Positions 14,384 through 22,926 of a stretch of DNA of 36,969 nt are shown in pieces (position 1 is the stretch's first letter; every line of letters begins with the position of its first letter). The notes under the pieces are model-generated. The model worked only from the letters and a program-made list of their open reading frames with translations, was not told the DNA's origin and did not search any database. The position numbers were made by a program, and so were the translations under genes. Location: NCBI GenBank assembly GCA_900540005.1, contig UQEM01000008.1, positions 1-36,969 on the forward strand, in the 5' to 3' direction. The stretch is from an uncultured Ruminococcus sp. GTDB lineage: Bacteria; Bacillota; Clostridia; Oscillospirales; Ruminococcaceae.

Positions 14384-16915
14384 TTACACCTTTTTCAGGC
14401 TTACCGCAATGTAGGTAAGAACAGTCCATGCCGCATTGTAAACAACGAGGGCTGTCGCTGACATATAAATGTAGTTGTACTGGAACGCCTTTGAGAGTAT
14501 GAGCAGCATACACAGGCCAAATCCGAGGAATATCGAGGCTGTTTGCAGGATAAGTCCGATTATTGCGGAGGAGTGTACAACCTTTGTGCCGATGAGAAGT
14601 TCCGCAAGCGATGAGAATTTTCCGTTTGTCGCCATTGAAGCGCTCAGGCGGACTGCCTTTTTGGTCTCCGCGTCAAAGTCCTCATGGAGCTTCTTGGGGA
14701 GTATCCTTATCATGTCCTCGGGAATGTCAAGGAGCTTGCTGAGACTTCTTACCGAAAGGCAGGGGTCAACGCTCTTGACAAACATACATATCTTGCTTCT
14801 GCAAATCTTTCTCGCCCATCTTCGGGTGGACTTATCCGGAATTATGTCAACTATGAATACCGCGGCGAGATTTCCCGAAATTGAGAGATACATCGCTTCC
14901 TTGCCGCCCTGAATGTATTCCGCCTCTTTTGTTTTGGTGGGGATACCCTCGATGTTGTGGGCTGTCATGAGTTCGCGGTTGCCGAAAAGCACACGCTTAT
15001 TGTTTATCCAGCCGCACATACCGAGCGATTCCTCATAGGAATAGTTCTCGATAGGATAGAGCATACCGTTGCTGCTCTCGATAACGTCCGTGAAGAGCTG
15101 GAACATTATGCTGCCTGCGTGGTAGGTAAGGCTTGCGGCTTCAAGCAGGGCTTCGTCAAGCTTTATGTTTGAAAAGACCTTTATGCCGTCAAGTCTGACA
15201 GTTCCCTCCGGAACAAGATCTTCCGCGTTAACGAGAACGGAGTTCGTGTCGTAAAAGTCATCAACGCTCTGATATCCGAGCATTACGCCGTTGTTTTTTA
15301 TGGCGTGTTCGGATACCTTTTCAAGCGGTATATTCGTAACGAAAGGCATAGAAATGCACGAGACTGCGCAGATGAGCATACTGAATATCGAGAAACCGAA
15401 TGCCGCTGATTCAAGGGACGCAAGAGTTCCCTTGCAGAAGAATGTGAGGAAAACCGAAACTATGACTGAACATATCAGGCATAGAGGAACGGTTTTTCTG
15501 CAATATGCGTCAGTCATGTCTGATGAGTAGGTATAGCGCAGAAAATCAGTGAGAAAGTCGGTTTTTCTCGTGGAAGCGAGGATAGGAAAGTCACCGAGAG
15601 TTCCGCGTGTTATGCGTTCGGCGCGCTCCTCGTCGGTCACATAGGTAACTCCGTGGCGGTCAAAACTTTTGGAGACGAATTTGAAATTTCTCGCGGCTCG
15701 TTTGATTATCAGCATTTTGCCGACAGCATTTATGAGCAGGGCGAGGAGTCCGACCGGCATATAAATATGTATGTTCTCCGATTGAACAAGTGACGGACTC
15801 AGAAACGCCGGTATTATCGCGATAATGCACGAAAGTGCAGTGACCGCCGTCAGCGAATCGCTGTCCGCTTTGAGCGTGAAAAGCTTAGACATACCCTTTG
15901 AAATTACGGGCACTGAAGAAATAATGCCGATAAGTCCGAGTACGAGGTGTATCGCGAGATAGCGCTTGATATTTGCCATGCTGAGAAATTCAAGTATCGG
16001 CAGGTCAAACTGATTTGCTATCGTGATGAAAAGGCTCAGAAAAGCTGTCATTGCAAGAATGAATACGCGCGAGGCAATTGTGCTTTTCAGCTCGTAAATA
16101 TCTCTGCCTACGTCCTCGACATCACCGTAATAGTTGAAATCAACAATGCGCTTGGTACGCTTTTTCTTGGAGGCAACGGACATATACTCGTCTGCTTCCT
16201 GAGTAATGTGGACATCGAGCTCGTGCTCGTCTATCGTTGGACGGTCGCTGAGGTTAATGCTTGTGAATTCCGCTCGCGGAGCAGGTTCAACCGGCTTTGC
16301 AGCCTCTACCGTGGCAGGTGAGGGGACTATATCCGTTACCTGTTTTCTGCCCTCGGGACTGTCAAGCTCGGCGTACATGGAAGAACGCGTGCGCTTTTTC
16401 TTCTTGAACTGCGGCGGAGCGTACATATACTCGCCGTCTATGGTTTCGCGGGAATAGGTGAATTCATCACGCTTGCCCTTGGCTTTGTTTCGACGCTTTT
16501 TGCGGCTTTCAAGTTCGCGCGCTCTGGTCGAGTCGCTCATTCGCCTGATCTTCGGAGCAGCATCGGGTTCCATGCGGACTCCCTCAACAGTTCCGGTCGG
16601 CGTTGTTTTTCTGTTAGGATTGGAGCGTATTCCGCTCATTGAGTCTGAATTTACCACCGCGACCCTGTGTCTTGAAAGGTCGGCAGGCTTAACTTCATCA
16701 GCAGGAGTACTGCTCCTGTGCGCGCCGTCAAACAGATCGGATTTCTCATGTGAGATAGGCGGCGGAGCTGCCTCTCTGTGCAGAAGGTCGGGGGATTCGA
16801 TAGTAGAATTTATAATTTTTTGTGCATCAACTCGTCCGACAGTGGTCTTGGGTTTTTCATTTTTGGGAGAGTACTGTTCGAGGATACCCTCCAAAGACAT
16901 TTTCTGATCCGGCAT
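14384..16915 (-). CDS. P-type ATPase-like membrane protein lacking catalytic residues
   Basis: 843 residues. A charged, low-complexity cytoplasmic N-terminus (1-280) has several Lys/Arg clusters. Eight predicted membrane helices follow (about 284-303, 319-338, 355-376, 384-404, 474-494, 504-526, 782-806, 813-837), the P1B-ATPase plan. After helix 6, HAIKNNGVMLGY...SVLVNAEDLVPEG aligns with the usual GILIK...VVFDKTGTLTEG, with Asn563 where the phosphorylated Asp should be. GWINNKRVLFGNRELM and YLSISGNLAAVFIVDIIPD match the nucleotide-domain segments. The TGE loop, TGDN and GDGxND are absent, and the region between helices 4 and 5 is only about 70 residues. It is probably not a pump; a scaffold or regulator is inferred. 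It follows rlmB by 15 bases, with the AAGGAG ribosome site in the gap. Confidence 0.75.
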   Translation of the reverse strand: MPDQKMSLEGILEQYSPKNEKPKTTVGRVDAQKIINSTIESPDLLHREAAPPPISHEKSDLFDGAHRSSTPADEVKPADLSRHRVAVVNSDSMSGIRSNPNRKTTPTGTVEGVRMEPDAAPKIRRMSDSTRARELESRKKRRNKAKGKRDEFTYSRETIDGEYMYAPPQFKKKKRTRSSMYAELDSPEGRKQVTDIVPSPATVEAAKPVEPAPRAEFTSINLSDRPTIDEHELDVHITQEADEYMSVASKKKRTKRIVDFNYYGDVEDVGRDIYELKSTIASRVFILAMTAFLSLFITIANQFDLPILEFLSMANIKRYLAIHLVLGLIGIISSVPVISKGMSKLFTLKADSDSLTAVTALSCIIAIIPAFLSPSLVQSENIHIYMPVGLLALLINAVGKMLIIKRAARNFKFVSKSFDRHGVTYVTDEERAERITRGTLGDFPILASTRKTDFLTDFLRYTYSSDMTDAYCRKTVPLCLICSVIVSVFLTFFCKGTLASLESAAFGFSIFSMLICAVSCISMPFVTNIPLEKVSEHAIKNNGVMLGYQSVDDFYDTNSVLVNAEDLVPEGTVRLDGIKVFSNIKLDEALLEAASLTYHAGSIMFQLFTDVIESSNGMLYPIENYSYEESLGMCGWINNKRVLFGNRELMTAHNIEGIPTKTKEAEYIQGGKEAMYLSISGNLAAVFIVDIIPDKSTRRWARKICRSKICMFVKSVDPCLSVRSLSKLLDIPEDMIRILPKKLHEDFDAETKKAVRLSASMATNGKFSSLAELLIGTKVVHSSAIIGLILQTASIFLGFGLCMLLILSKAFQYNYIYMSATALVVYNAAWTVLTYIAVSLKKV

Positions 16916-16930
16916 AATAATATCTCCTTA

Positions 16931-17692
16931 TTATTCCGCTGACCTGCGCTGCCTCAGTACCTCATACATGAAAATTCCCGCAGCAACGGAGGCGTTGAGC
17001 GAATTGATTTTTCCCAGCATGGGGAGTTTTATCATAAAGTCACATTTCTTTTGAATGAGGGCACTTATTCCGAAGCCCTCCGAGCCGATAACAAGAGCAC
17101 AGCCGCCTGTGAGATCGGTCTCGCAGTAATCGTTTCCGGAAGCGTCCGTGCCGTAGATCCACACGCCGTTTTCCTTGAGCGTGTCAATGCACGAGGCGAG
17201 GTTTGAAACTCTCGCAACGGGAACATAGCTTGCTGCGCCTGCCGAGGTCTTGAAAACCGTGGCATTGAGCGAAGCACTGCGGCGTTTCGGGATAATTACT
17301 CCGTCCGCGCCCGAAGCTTCAGCTGTTCGGATAATAGCTCCGAGATTGTGAGGGTCTTCGATCTCATCGCAAATGATGATGAAAGGCTTTGTGCCCTTGC
17401 TGCGCGATACTTCGAGGATATCCTCAACGGAGACGTACTCTCCGCAAGCGCCCTCGGCAACAACGCCCTGATGTGAAGCTCCGCCCGAAAGCCGCGAAAG
17501 CTTTTTGTCGTCAGCGTCCTTTACGACAATGCCTTTTTCTCTCGCAAGACGGCGGATTATGCCAAGACTGCCGCCGTTGCCGTTCATGTAGATAGTATCA
17601 AGCTGAGCGCCCGACTTGAGCGCCTCAGTAACGGGATTTCTTCCGCAGATGATATTTGCGGAAAAATCCTTTGAATTCGTATTCTTTTCCAT
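16931..17692 (-). CDS. rlmB: 23S rRNA 2'-O-methyltransferase RlmB (TrmH/SpoU family)
   Basis: 253 residues with the three SPOUT motifs of the SpoU class: DPHNLGAIIRTAEASG (motif 1, about 110-125), LVIGSEGFGI (motif 2) and LPMLGKINSLNASVAAGIFMYE (motif 3, trefoil-knot SAM site). An N-terminal substrate-binding domain with CGRNPVTEAL fits RlmB, which methylates the 2'-O of G2251 in E. coli 23S rRNA. It heads a two-gene operon with the pseudo-P-ATPase. No ribosome site lies at normal distance; the nearest GGAGGA is 18 bases upstream and lies in a perfect hairpin. Confidence 0.93.
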   Translation of the reverse strand: MEKNTNSKDFSANIICGRNPVTEALKSGAQLDTIYMNGNGGSLGIIRRLAREKGIVVKDADDKKLSRLSGGASHQGVVAEGACGEYVSVEDILEVSRSKGTKPFIIICDEIEDPHNLGAIIRTAEASGADGVIIPKRRSASLNATVFKTSAGAASYVPVARVSNLASCIDTLKENGVWIYGTDASGNDYCETDLTGGCALVIGSEGFGISALIQKKCDFMIKLPMLGKINSLNASVAAGIFMYEVLRQRRSAE

Positions 17693-17701
17693 TATTGTAC
17701 C

Positions 17702-17716
17702 GGAGGAGAGTCCTCC
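17702..17716 (-). promoter_or_regulatory. hairpin containing the only Shine-Dalgarno-like sequence before rlmB
   Basis: GGAGGA-CTC-TCCTCC on the minus strand is a perfect six-pair hairpin ending ten bases before the rlmB ATG. If it forms, the GGAGGA is buried, so it may limit translation. Confidence 0.4.
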
Positions 17717-17750
17717 TGCTCCTTTGTCCTTATATTTGCGTATTATCTCT

Positions 17751-17779
17751 ATTATAACATTACTTTTGCGTAATTACAA
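17751..17779 (-). promoter_or_regulatory. sigma-A promoter of rlmB, with inverted repeat in spacer
   Basis: Minus strand: -35 TTGTAA (17774-17779), 17-base spacer, -10 TATAAT (17751-17756). The spacer carries ATTAC-N6-GTAAT (17759-17774), a possible operator. Predicted transcription start is about 50 bases before the gene. Confidence 0.6.
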
Positions 17780-17877
17780 GTGCTTTTTACTGGATAAAAA
17801 GCCGATACGCTGTACATTTCAGCGCAATATGCTGAATCAGCCGCGTGATCTGAGCTTTTAACGAAAACCGTGCACGT

Positions 17878-17904
17878 AAAGCAAAACCACCACTAATGCG
17901 GTGG
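17878..17904 (-). terminator. intrinsic terminator of the MBOAT-ACP operon
   Basis: Minus strand: CCACCGC pairs with GTGGTGG (one G-T wobble) around loop ATTA, followed by TTTTGCTTT. It lies about 20 bases after the acyl carrier protein stop. Confidence 0.75.
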
Positions 17905-17924
17905 CTGTGCGGTCAGACGGGAAA

Positions 17925-18167
17925 TTATTTTCCTCTTTCGCTGATGATATCTATCATCTCGCCGACATTCTTCATGCCAGAAACTTCGCGCATTTTGAAT
18001 CTCATGCGGAACTCGTTCTCGACAGCGCCTATGAGGTTGATGTGCTCAATGCTGTCCCAGTCCTCGATATCGGCAGAGGTAGTGTTTTCGTTTACAGAGA
18101 TAGAATCATCGCCGAAAACGTCCCTGAAAACTTCGTTGAGTCGTGAAATGATTTCGTTCTTGTTCAT
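17925..18167 (-). CDS. acyl carrier protein
   Basis: 80 residues, a four-helix carrier protein. The phosphopantetheine attachment serine is Ser39 in the motif DWDSIEHINL. It carries an acyl group as a thioester. It is last in a four-gene operon after an FkbH-like enzyme, an SGNH/DHHW protein and an MBOAT, and no fatty acid or polyketide synthase gene is nearby. It is therefore likely a dedicated carrier of the DltC kind and not the housekeeping fatty acid AcpP. AAAGGAG lies nine bases before the ATG. The loaded acyl group is not known; see the FkbH-like entry. Confidence 0.93.
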   Translation of the reverse strand: MNKNEIISRLNEVFRDVFGDDSISVNENTTSADIEDWDSIEHINLIGAVENEFRMRFKMREVSGMKNVGEMIDIISERGK

Positions 18168-18190
18168 TTTGCTGTTCTCCTTTATAATTA

Positions 18191-19978
18191 TCAGAATTCT
18201 TCTACGGTTTCTATGACCTTATTTTTATTTTCGTATGAGTCAAGGTCAAGGCTCCACACAGAGTCGCCGTTTTCCTTTTTCTCAACGAGGTCAAAGCCGA
18301 AGGTCTCGTAAAGCTTTGAGACCATGCTGTTTTTTGCAGTCTTGTAGTAATAGCCCGTGATTCGGCAAATTCCGCGCTCACAGCACTTCTTTGCAAGCTC
18401 ATCGAGCATTGCAAGCTCCATGTCGCGTTTGAGTACGCGGCAGCTCATCAGCCACAACTCGACATGGAGCGTATCGCCCTCACATCTGCCGATAACTACC
18501 GAAACGATACCGTTATCGCCGAATTTGTCGGCAAGTCTGCCGCAGAGACAAATGTGGTCGCTGCTCTCAGCAGCCTCGCGTATCTCGGGTTCAGTATAGC
18601 GGCGGGTCGTAAGGTTGAACTGGTTGCTCTTGTTGGTAAGCTGGGTGATACGCTGAATGTAAACAGGCTTGAATCCACCTATCTCAGCTTTCATGCCGAG
18701 GCTGAGCAGATATTCGGTATAATTTCCGAAACTTTTCTGCTGAGCGGCACGTTTTGCGTTTGCAGCGTACATTTCCGAGCGCTTTACATCGTCCTCGGAA
18801 ATGGACAGCGTCTCAAAATATCCGCCGCGGCTCAGCTTGTACATAGCATCGTCAACTGTTTCGAGGTTTATGGTCTTGACCTCGGGGAGCTGTCCCTCAA
18901 CTATCGCGCACTCGGCAGGATTGTCGTCAATGAAAACAAAGCTTTCGGGCAGGAGATTCAGCTCCTCTGCGGAGTTGGAAATATTTATGTCCTTGGGATC
19001 CCAGTTAGCCTTTATCGAGGCAAAGTCGTCCGGGTGGAGGACGGAACTCGTGTGGTTTAGTCCGAGCAGAGCGTTTTCCTCGTCATTCTTCGAGCATACG
19101 GCAAGGATAACACCACAGTTTTTATAGCCTTTGATAAATGACTGGAACTCGCTGAAAGACTGTCCGACAGCGGTTTCGGGGCCTATCTCGATCCCCTCCT
19201 GACCGTCGTCACCGATGACTCCGCCCCAGAGAGTGTTGTCGAGATCGAGGTCGATGACCTTCTGATTTTTGCCGAAAACCGCCTTAACAATGCAGGCAAC
19301 GCTGTACGCTAAGTCCGGTATAACGGAGGGGCTCATTGCGTATTTGTAAAGATACCATGCCTCGGGATCATGCCATTTTGTGAGACCGCATACCGAGGAG
19401 AGGTAGTTAATGTCGTTGATGTAGAAGCCGTTATTTCGGCGTGCGTAGTCCGAGAAAAGGACGTTCATGCGATTTATGAATGCAGCCTGACCGCCGTATC
19501 CCCAGCCGTCATAGTTTCCCGTGCGGCGAAAGAGCGGAAGCTCGAAATTATTCTGTATTATCGGGCACTTGAAACGCTGCATGAGGCTTATCCACGCCTG
19601 CTTGAAGATACCGAACTGATCGTCAAGGCGTTTCTGAACGCTGTCGGAAGATTCTGCCGCATCATCGGGGATAAGCGAGAGGTTGCGGCTTGTTGTGTGG
19701 ATATAGATGAGATCCGGCTTGAATTCGACAAAATCGGAAGAACCGAAAACCGCGTCCTCGTAGAATTTGTTGTACTCAGACTGGTAGAACTGAGGTTCAA
19801 TGCCGAAATTCAGCAGAAAAAGTTCAAGAGCCGTTACAACATCGTCAGTTGTAGAGCCGCCGAGAACGGCTATTTTCTTTTTGATGCGAGTTGTGCCGTC
19901 AGCGAGCAACTGCTTTTTGAGAGCCTTTCTGCGGCGCATTATCATATTTCCGTCAAACGGAAAATAGAGTTCTTTCAT
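18191..19978 (-). CDS. FkbH-like HAD-family acyl-ACP loading enzyme
   Basis: 595 residues with three parts. The N-terminal region (about 30-235) is SGNH-like, with GGST around Ser42. A HAD subfamily IIIC domain (about 238-400) has nucleophile Asp245 and Asp247 in DLDNTLWGGVIGDDG, VCSKND, and FIDDNP. A C-terminal GNAT-like domain (about 425-580) contains the hallmark NKSNQFNLTTRRY. FkbH proteins studied in polyketide pathways move a glyceryl group from 1,3-bisphosphoglycerate to an ACP with loss of phosphate. Here the enzyme directly precedes an ACP gene, so the same kind of loading is a reasonable inference; other hydroxyacyl groups are possible. AAGGAG overlaps the stop of the gene before it, nine bases away. 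Confidence 0.9.
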   Translation of the reverse strand: MKELYFPFDGNMIMRRRKALKKQLLADGTTRIKKKIAVLGGSTTDDVVTALELFLLNFGIEPQFYQSEYNKFYEDAVFGSSDFVEFKPDLIYIHTTSRNLSLIPDDAAESSDSVQKRLDDQFGIFKQAWISLMQRFKCPIIQNNFELPLFRRTGNYDGWGYGGQAAFINRMNVLFSDYARRNNGFYINDINYLSSVCGLTKWHDPEAWYLYKYAMSPSVIPDLAYSVACIVKAVFGKNQKVIDLDLDNTLWGGVIGDDGQEGIEIGPETAVGQSFSEFQSFIKGYKNCGVILAVCSKNDEENALLGLNHTSSVLHPDDFASIKANWDPKDINISNSAEELNLLPESFVFIDDNPAECAIVEGQLPEVKTINLETVDDAMYKLSRGGYFETLSISEDDVKRSEMYAANAKRAAQQKSFGNYTEYLLSLGMKAEIGGFKPVYIQRITQLTNKSNQFNLTTRRYTEPEIREAAESSDHICLCGRLADKFGDNGIVSVVIGRCEGDTLHVELWLMSCRVLKRDMELAMLDELAKKCCERGICRITGYYYKTAKNSMVSKLYETFGFDLVEKKENGDSVWSLDLDSYENKNKVIETVEEF

Positions 19979-19987
19979 GGCTTCTCC

Positions 19988-21502
19988 TTATCGGGTTAGA
20001 TTTTGGTAAATGCAGTTCCTGTTGCCGCCTACTGCGGAATACGAGCACATCGCGAACAGCAGGTCGGTAGCGCCTACATCTTTGATGAAGCTGACAGCGT
20101 TAAGGTCGAAGTAGCGGATATCGCAGAGGTAGATGTTCTCGAACGAGCTTGTGAGAAGCGGCACGAGAGCATTTCCGTAGCTGTCCTTGAATATAACGAG
20201 CGTTCTGCCGTTTTTGCATTCTGTCTGAACGTGCGCTATTCTGTCGTCACCGCCGAATACCATGTAATAGTTCGCGGTTGCGAGGTGCTCGGGATCGTTG
20301 AACAGCGGCACATCTATGGGGTCGGTGAACGAGGTGGAATACTGCGTTACGGTAACGTTGGTCTTGGGTTTATAGAATACGAAGTCCTCGGGATTGTTGA
20401 GGAGCGTTGCGCTCTGCGTGTAGCTGTAGAGAGTGCCCACATATCCGGGGAGCGTAACTGTTTCGTAGTTTGTATCGTTGAGTTCGGCGAACGGAACTCC
20501 GGCATCTTTTGCAAATTCCTGTGCGGCATAGTAAGCGCCGAGAGACTGCCAGTGGTGGTCTGTGCGCGAGTAGATAGGCTCATTCTTGTGTTTGAGCAGA
20601 GCCGTATAAGCGTCAACAGGCGTTACGTTTACAAGAGCTGCGGCAATTCGGTCAAAGTCATCCTTTTCGTTGTAGCTCAGGCTCTGGTAATTTTCGGGGA
20701 GATAGAATGCGCTCGAAGTCGGGAGAACCATTGAGTAGACGTTGACGCTGTCACCGAGTGCCTCCTTGTACTGGTTAAGGTAGGAAGCGTACTCAAGCTC
20801 ATTGCCCCAGCCGCCGCCGTAAAGACTGATACCGCGTCCGTTTACGATGAGAATATTATTGGTTACTTCGCCGTTTTCAGCAGCAGGTTCTGCCGCATTC
20901 GGGAGCGGCTCGGCGGTGGTCGTTGTGACTACGGTCTCCTGAGCGGAGGTTGCCGCTGTTCCGTCACTGCTTGCGGAAGATACGGTAGTGACTGCTGTTG
21001 TGACAGGAGCAGTGGTTTTTGAAGAAACGTGCTCAAACGTTCCGCCGAAAAGCTCCACGCCGTCATCTCCGCCGTATTTCATGCCTTTGAGCGGCATGAT
21101 CTTATCGGCTATAAAAGTTTTTATCTTTGCTCTGTTATGTACGGTGTCGTCGAAATAGTTCGCCACGCCCTCGGTGTATTCGCCGTTGAGATAAGACGAT
21201 ACCGAAAACTTCGGGAATTTGGCAAGGTAACGGTTTTCGTCCTCTGCTATCGTCTCGTGCTTAAAGAAAGTCACATACACAAAGCCGAAGCAGATAAGCC
21301 CCATCATGGCGGTCACGTTAAGCATAGCGATGTAGTTTGACAGCGAAACTCTCCTTCTGCGCCTTTTAGCGCGGCGGACACGCTGTATCCTTTCCGCTTC
21401 ACGTCTGCTTTCTGAGAGCGGAATATCGATTGTAGTTTTATCCCTGTCGGAGGAAACTATAGAGATCGACGGTTTTGTTTTCTTGTCTGTATTTTCACTC
21501 AT
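19988..21502 (-). CDS. DHHW-family membrane-anchored SGNH-like acyl transfer protein
   Basis: 504 residues. A basic cytoplasmic N-terminus (1-52, with RRAKRRRRR) and one membrane helix (about 57-80) lead to an extracytoplasmic domain. A Ser/Thr/Ala-rich insert (about 160-205) interrupts it. YSRTDHHWQSLGAYYA (Asp315-His316-His317-Trp318) is the DHHW signature, and FKDSYGNAL supplies candidate nucleophile Ser441, as in AlgJ/AlgX-type O-acetylation proteins. Such proteins work with an MBOAT, which is encoded just before it (23-base gap). It probably passes the acyl group to a polymer outside the membrane. GAGG lies eight bases before the ATG. Confidence 0.9.
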   Translation of the reverse strand: MSENTDKKTKPSISIVSSDRDKTTIDIPLSESRREAERIQRVRRAKRRRRRVSLSNYIAMLNVTAMMGLICFGFVYVTFFKHETIAEDENRYLAKFPKFSVSSYLNGEYTEGVANYFDDTVHNRAKIKTFIADKIMPLKGMKYGGDDGVELFGGTFEHVSSKTTAPVTTAVTTVSSASSDGTAATSAQETVVTTTTAEPLPNAAEPAAENGEVTNNILIVNGRGISLYGGGWGNELEYASYLNQYKEALGDSVNVYSMVLPTSSAFYLPENYQSLSYNEKDDFDRIAAALVNVTPVDAYTALLKHKNEPIYSRTDHHWQSLGAYYAAQEFAKDAGVPFAELNDTNYETVTLPGYVGTLYSYTQSATLLNNPEDFVFYKPKTNVTVTQYSTSFTDPIDVPLFNDPEHLATANYYMVFGGDDRIAHVQTECKNGRTLVIFKDSYGNALVPLLTSSFENIYLCDIRYFDLNAVSFIKDVGATDLLFAMCSYSAVGGNRNCIYQNLTR

Positions 21503-21525
21503 TTATGAGGCCTCGGTTTCAATGA

Positions 21526-22926
21526 TCAGAATCGGAAATAAAGGAATGGGTTTGTTGTTGCGTCAACGAGCATAATGCTTGTGACGAGCAGAAGTATCGG
21601 CGAGGAAACTGCTGCCAGTAGGGAGACGGTATTCTCCATGACCTTGCCTCTTGCCGCAAGCTTCCTGATCTGCTTGAGTATCGGGAAACAGCAGAGTATC
21701 GCAGCGGCAAAGAGGAAAATGTTGTTGAAGAAAGATATTTTGTCCTGCAAGGAGATAAAGCCGTTGCCGCCAAAGCCGAACGCTGTTTTTAAGAACGTTC
21801 CGAGCCTGCCGAAGTCCTCAAAGTAAAAGATCCCGAAGCCGATAAGGATAACAAGCTTGCTGTAGATGTGGCGGATAACGATAGGTATCTTTTTCATGCG
21901 CTTTTTGCCGATCTGCATTTCGATGAAAATGAATACGCCGTAGTAGAGACCCCAGAGAATAAAGTTCCAGCTTGCACCGTGCCAAATGCCTGTGCAGAGC
22001 CAGACGAGGAAAAGTCCGCCGTATTTTCTGCGCTTTCCGAAAATCGGGATATAGAGCAGATAGTCGCGGAAGAACGTGCTGAGGGAAATGTGCCACCTCT
22101 GCCAGAATTCGGTGATGTCCTTACAGATGAACGGGTGGTCGAAGTTTTCGTCAAAGTGAAATCCGAAAACGCGTCCGAGACCGATAGCGATATCGGAGTA
22201 TCCCGAGAAGTCAAAGAAGATCTGGAGCGCGTAAGCCGTTACACCGAACCATGCGCCTACGACAGTTGAGTTTTCGATTTTTCCGAGGAAGTTGTCCGCG
22301 ATAATGCTGAGCTGATTTGCGAGGAGAACCTTCTTGGCGAGTCCGAGTGCAACTCGGTTGAGTCCGTAGGAAATGTCTTTGAGGGAAACCTTTCTTGATT
22401 CGATCTCTTTCTCGATCGTGCTGTACCGAACGATAGGACCGGCAACGAGCTGCGGGAAAAGCGTTATGTAAAGCAGGAAGTTCTTTAAGCTCCGCTGCGG
22501 CTTTACCTTTTCCCAATGGCAGTCAATGATGTATGAGACTGTCTGGAACGTGTAAAAGCTGATACCGATAGGGAGCTTGATATCTGGAACGTGAATGGAC
22601 GCAGAAAAAACGGCGTTGATATTTTCGACAATGAATCCGCTGTACTTGAATATTCCGAGCAGGAGAAAATCGAAAACGACCGCAGCAGCAGTTGCGGCAG
22701 TATCCTTGCCCGTGCCCTGATACTTTCTAATAATGAGCCCCGCGAAATAGTTTACAACGGCGCTCAGAAGCATCAGAAAGACGTAGACGGGTTCACCCCA
22801 TGCGTAGAATATCAGCGAAAAGATGATCAACACCGTGTTTTTGTTTTTGATACTGCCGGCAGCCGCATAAGTGATAAGGCATAACGGCAGAAAGATGTAT
22901 ATGAAAAAGAGTCTTGAAAAAACCAT
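21526..22926 (-). CDS. MBOAT-family O-acyltransferase (AlgI/DltB type)
   Basis: 466 residues with about ten membrane helices. Hallmarks are LPIGISFYTFQTVSYIID, FPQLVAGPIVRY, FFDFSGYSDIAIGLGR, FWQRWHISLSTFFRDYL (His279) and the catalytic His316 in TGIWHGASW. The family moves acyl groups from a cytoplasmic donor across the membrane to a sugar or polymer, as in alginate acetylation (AlgI) or teichoic acid D-alanylation (DltB). First gene of an operon with DHHW, FkbH-like and ACP genes, so the donor is probably the acyl-ACP made by those partners and not acetyl-CoA. The only ribosome-site candidate is GAGG at 22938-22941, with 11-base spacing, and it can be paired by an upstream leader sequence. 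Confidence 0.95.
   Translation of the reverse strand: MVFSRLFFIYIFLPLCLITYAAAGSIKNKNTVLIIFSLIFYAWGEPVYVFLMLLSAVVNYFAGLIIRKYQGTGKDTAATAAAVVFDFLLLGIFKYSGFIVENINAVFSASIHVPDIKLPIGISFYTFQTVSYIIDCHWEKVKPQRSLKNFLLYITLFPQLVAGPIVRYSTIEKEIESRKVSLKDISYGLNRVALGLAKKVLLANQLSIIADNFLGKIENSTVVGAWFGVTAYALQIFFDFSGYSDIAIGLGRVFGFHFDENFDHPFICKDITEFWQRWHISLSTFFRDYLLYIPIFGKRRKYGGLFLVWLCTGIWHGASWNFILWGLYYGVFIFIEMQIGKKRMKKIPIVIRHIYSKLVILIGFGIFYFEDFGRLGTFLKTAFGFGGNGFISLQDKISFFNNIFLFAAAILCCFPILKQIRKLAARGKVMENTVSLLAAVSSPILLLVTSIMLVDATTNPFLYFRF

Noticed and set aside
20003..20734. Plus-strand open frame of 243 residues opposite the DHHW gene
   Set aside because: Antisense shadow of the DHHW coding sequence, without recognisable domains or ribosome site.
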